From an uncultured bacterium (lineage in GTDB: Bacteria > Bacillota > Clostridia > Oscillospirales > Oscillospiraceae): a stretch of DNA of 32,215 nt. Made by a program: the position numbers and the translations under genes. The DNA is taken from assembly GCA_947364395.1 (NCBI GenBank), contig CANASS010000022.1, forward strand, positions 1 through 32,215, given 5' to 3'. Positions 30,282 to 32,215 of this stretch are shown here, piece by piece. The notes below the pieces were generated by a model that had not been told where the DNA came from, did no database searches, and was given only the letters and a program-made list of their open reading frames with translations. Each line of letters begins with the position of its first letter. Position 1 is the first letter of the stretch.

Positions 30282-30930
30282 AGGTTTTTCCCTCCTTGCG
30301 GTATTGGCAGTTCTCTCTCAGATTGCAGAACCCGCACCCGCGGACGCGGGCGGGCTGGGGCCTTTCCGACAGGCCGACGACGGCGGTGACGGTTTTGGAT
30401 GGGTTCAGCAGAAAGCTGTCCGTCACCTGGACCCCCAGCCGCCGGGGGGCGTCCAGCAGGGCGCACACGTCCTTTTGCAGGGACAGCGGCAGGTCCCCGT
30501 AGCCGGGGCTGAAGCGGTCGGTGAGGTACATCCCCGGAAACCGGGAGGAAATCTCCGCCTCCGCCTCGCCGCACCCCGCCTCCACCCAGACGGAGGCGCA
30601 GGCGTCCAGCAGGGCAGCCCCGGCCATGGTCCGGGCCTGCTCCGCCCGAAGCATGGCCTCGAACTCCGCGCCCAGGGTGCAGGCCAGCAGGACGGCCTGG
30701 GCGCAGTCCGACAGCATCCGCCCGGCCATGTCTCCGGGAAAGGCGAGGCCCGTCCCCTCCAGGGCGGGACCCTCCGGACCAAAGGCCAGAGGGAAGGCCC
30801 GCCAGACCCACCGGGGGGCCGTCTGGCGGGTGAGCTTGTCCGCCGCGGCGGACAGCTGGGCCAGCAGGGCGGGGTCCGGTTCCCCCCTTACGCCCAGATA
30901 GCGCAGGGCCTCGGATAGATTCAGTTTCAT
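30271..30930 (-). CDS. Stand-alone methionine synthase activation domain protein
   Basis: This protein corresponds to the C-terminal activation domain of MetH, which binds S-adenosylmethionine and reductively remethylates inactive cob(II)alamin. The 219-residue product has RFSPGYGD (139-146), the AdoMet-binding signature, and LLNPSKTVTAVVGL (174-187). Its N-terminal half (1-125) is a helical region not found in E. coli MetH. The last 20 residues carry C199, C202, C208 and C217 in GCGFCNLRENCQY, a cluster that might bind a metal or iron-sulfur centre. A GTG at 30948 is in frame, but GAGAGGGGG is 8 bases before the ATG at 30930, so that start is chosen. It is the first gene of the operon and overlaps metH by 11 bases, consistent with equal production of the two halves of one enzyme. 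Confidence 0.92.
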   Translation of the reverse strand: MKLNLSEALRYLGVRGEPDPALLAQLSAAADKLTRQTAPRWVWRAFPLAFGPEGPALEGTGLAFPGDMAGRMLSDCAQAVLLACTLGAEFEAMLRAEQARTMAGAALLDACASVWVEAGCGEAEAEISSRFPGMYLTDRFSPGYGDLPLSLQKDVCALLDAPRRLGVQVTDSFLLNPSKTVTAVVGLSERPQPARVRGCGFCNLRENCQYRKEGKTCEA

Positions 30931-30965
30931 TAAGCTGCCCCCTCTCACTGGAGAAGATGTCTCAT

Positions 30966-30994
30966 ATCATACCGCAAACCGGGGAAAAAATCCA
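30966..30994 (-). promoter_or_regulatory. Probable promoter of the methionine operon
   Basis: On the minus strand TGGATT (3 of 6) and TATGAT (5 of 6) are 17 bases apart, ending 35 bases before the ATG at 30930. The short leader leaves no room for an S-box or cobalamin riboswitch. Confidence 0.5.
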
Positions 30995-31004
30995 GAGGCT
31001 GGGG

Positions 31005-31040
31005 AGAAAAACAGGCGCGGGGAGGGCTCCCCGCGCCTGT
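31005..31040 (-). terminator. Terminator of prfC
   Basis: ACAGGCGCGGGGA pairs with TCCCCGCGCCTGT (13 bp, loop GCCC on the minus strand), followed by TTTTTCTCC. It lies 9 bases after the prfC stop. Confidence 0.93.
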
Positions 31041-31049
31041 TGGGAAAAC

Positions 31050-32215
31050 TCAGAACTTGGCCCCGCCGAACTCGGACAGGGAGACGGATTTGTTGCGCTC
31101 CGCCGTCCAGTTGATGGACCACAGGGAGGCGAAAAGCAGCAGCTGGTTCTGCCGGTAGTCTTCCACCAGCATAGCGTCGCCGGGGAGGGTCAGGTCCTCC
31201 GCCCGCAGGGGCTCGTCCCCGTCGTGGCGGAGCCAGCGCAGATACTCGTAGGGCAGGCCCTCGGCGTACAGGTCCACGCCGTACTCGTTTTTGAGCCGGT
31301 ACTCCAGCACGTCGAACTGCAATGTGCCCACCACGCCCACAATGACCTCCTCCATGCCGGAATAGGGGGTCTTGAAAATCTGAATCGCGCCCTCCTGGGC
31401 GATCTGCTCCATCCCCTTGAGGAACTGCTTGCGCTTCATGGTGTCCAGGGGCCGCACCCGGCGGAAGTGCTCCGGGGCAAAGGTGGGGATGGGGTCGAAC
31501 TGGAACTTGCGGGCCGCCGTGCACAGGGTGTCGCCGATGGAGAAGATGCCGGGGTCGAACACGCCGATGATGTCCCCGGCGTAGGCCTCCTCGATGATCT
31601 CCCGCTCCGCCGCCATCAGCTGCTGGGGCCGGGAGAGCTTTATTTTTTTGCCTCCCTGGACATGGTAGACCTCCTTGTCCGCCTCGAACTTGCCGGACAC
31701 CACCCGCATAAAGGCGATGCGGTCCCGGTGGGCCTTGTTCATGTTGGCCTGGATCTTGAACACGAAGGCGGAGAAGCCGTCGTCAAAGGAGTCGATGAGC
31801 TGTTCCCCGGCGGTGCGGGAGAGGGGGGCGGTGGTCATGCGCAGGAAGTCCTCCAGGAAGGGTTCCACGCCGAAATTGGTCAGGGCGGAACCGAAGAACA
31901 CCGGGGAGAGCCGGCCGTGGCGCACCCGGTCCATGTCGAACTCGCAGGAGGCCCCGTCCAGCAGCTCGATCTCGTCGCTGAGCTGGTCCCGGTAGGACTG
32001 GCCGATGAGGTCCGCCAGGGTCGGGTCGTCCAAGGACACCTCGGTGGCGGTTGCCGCCTTGGACCCGCCGTTGGAGGTGAAGTGAATGATGCGCTTGCGC
32101 TCCCGGTCGTAGACGCCCTGGAAGGCCTTGCCGCAGCCGATGGGCCAGTTGACGGCGTATGTGTCGATGCCCAGCTCGTGCTCCAGCTCCTGGCACAGCT
32201 CAAAGGGGTCCCGGG
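31050..32215 (-). CDS. prfC: Peptide chain release factor 3 (N-terminal part outside window)
   Basis: RF3 is a GTPase that removes RF1 or RF2 from the ribosome after peptide release. About 387 residues are visible of some 525-530, so the GTP-binding motifs G1 to G4 lie beyond the window. The visible part starts RDPFELCQELEHELGI, then YAVNWPIGCGKAFQGVYDRE, which matches the RF3 region after the GTPase core. SPVFFGSALTNFGVEPFLEDFLRMTTAPL is a strong RF3 block. VFKIQANMNKAHRDRIAFMRVVSG is the domain II start, and FAPEHFRRVRPLDTMKRKQFLKGMEQIAQEGAIQIF is typical of RF3 domain III. A GTG at 32039 is internal and not the start. The gene is unrelated to the operon downstream, from which it is separated by a strong terminator. 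Confidence 0.97.
   Translation of the reverse strand, partial: RDPFELCQELEHELGIDTYAVNWPIGCGKAFQGVYDRERKRIIHFTSNGGSKAATATEVSLDDPTLADLIGQSYRDQLSDEIELLDGASCEFDMDRVRHGRLSPVFFGSALTNFGVEPFLEDFLRMTTAPLSRTAGEQLIDSFDDGFSAFVFKIQANMNKAHRDRIAFMRVVSGKFEADKEVYHVQGGKKIKLSRPQQLMAAEREIIEEAYAGDIIGVFDPGIFSIGDTLCTAARKFQFDPIPTFAPEHFRRVRPLDTMKRKQFLKGMEQIAQEGAIQIFKTPYSGMEEVIVGVVGTLQFDVLEYRLKNEYGVDLYAEGLPYEYLRWLRHDGDEPLRAEDLTLPGDAMLVEDYRQNQLLLFASLWSINWTAERNKSVSLSEFGGAKF

Noticed and set aside
30931..31004. Possible S-box or cobalamin riboswitch before the methionine operon
   Set aside because: The space between the terminator of prfC and the first ATG is too short, and no conserved core sequence or extended pairing is visible.
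1..32215. CRISPR array, rRNA genes, phage genes or plasmid origin
   Set aside because: No regular repeat-spacer pattern, no rRNA signature and no phage or replication genes were seen.

Overview
The window looks like chromosomal DNA from a GC-rich, anaerobic, low-motility Firmicute of the class Clostridia, probably an Oscillospiraceae-type gut bacterium. This is inference from gene content: a V-type ATP synthase, a split B12-dependent methionine synthase, a yabM-mazG-hup-rqcP block like the Bacillus yab cluster, RpoN, strong AGGAGG ribosome binding sites and heavy G/C third-position use. No species name can be given from the sequence alone.

Layout. 1-1665 (+): end of a V-type ATP synthase operon (subunits B, partial, and D) closed by a strong terminator. 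1899-2663 (+): a three-part DUF2200 / zinc-ribbon / DUF1801 protein. 2761-3467: a decayed IS1182-type transposase and an AT-rich tract next to tRNA-Ser(GGA) (-). 3847-5226 (+): sigma-54 (rpoN), carrying a run of eight G. 5365-8632 (-): an operon of a VTC-type polyphosphate polymerase domain protein, a DUF4956 membrane protein and a CotH-type kinase. 8817-11933 (-): NAD synthetase followed by two half-size chromate transporter proteins. 12200-17832 (+): purine nucleoside phosphorylase, an MTA/SAH-type deaminase, a SpoVB-like flippase, MazG, HU and RqcP. 17897-19072 (-): malic enzyme.

19477-24373 (+): a transglutaminase-like lipoprotein, a PilC/GspF-type platform protein, four small single-pass proteins that look like degenerate pseudopilins, and a PilT-type ATPase. 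The run has its own promoter and terminator, and contains no PilB, prepilin peptidase or normal major pilin. 24411-30930 (-): a methionine operon made of a MetH reactivation protein, MetH without its activation domain, a homocysteine methyltransferase/methylenetetrahydrofolate reductase fusion, and a polytopic membrane protein resembling GT-C glycosyltransferases. 31050-32215 (-): the C-terminal part of peptide chain release factor 3.

How the genes fit together. The methionine operon is a coherent module for turning 5,10-methylene-THF and homocysteine into methionine and repairing the oxidised cobalamin. The nucleoside phosphorylase and the deaminase together could salvage MTA and related nucleosides. 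The most unusual material is the pilus-like set with degenerate pilin signals, the CotH/DUF4956/VTC trio, a tandem array of 11-bp direct repeats upstream of the malic enzyme promoter, a duplicated C-terminal tail of the nucleoside phosphorylase, and the poly-G tract inside rpoN.
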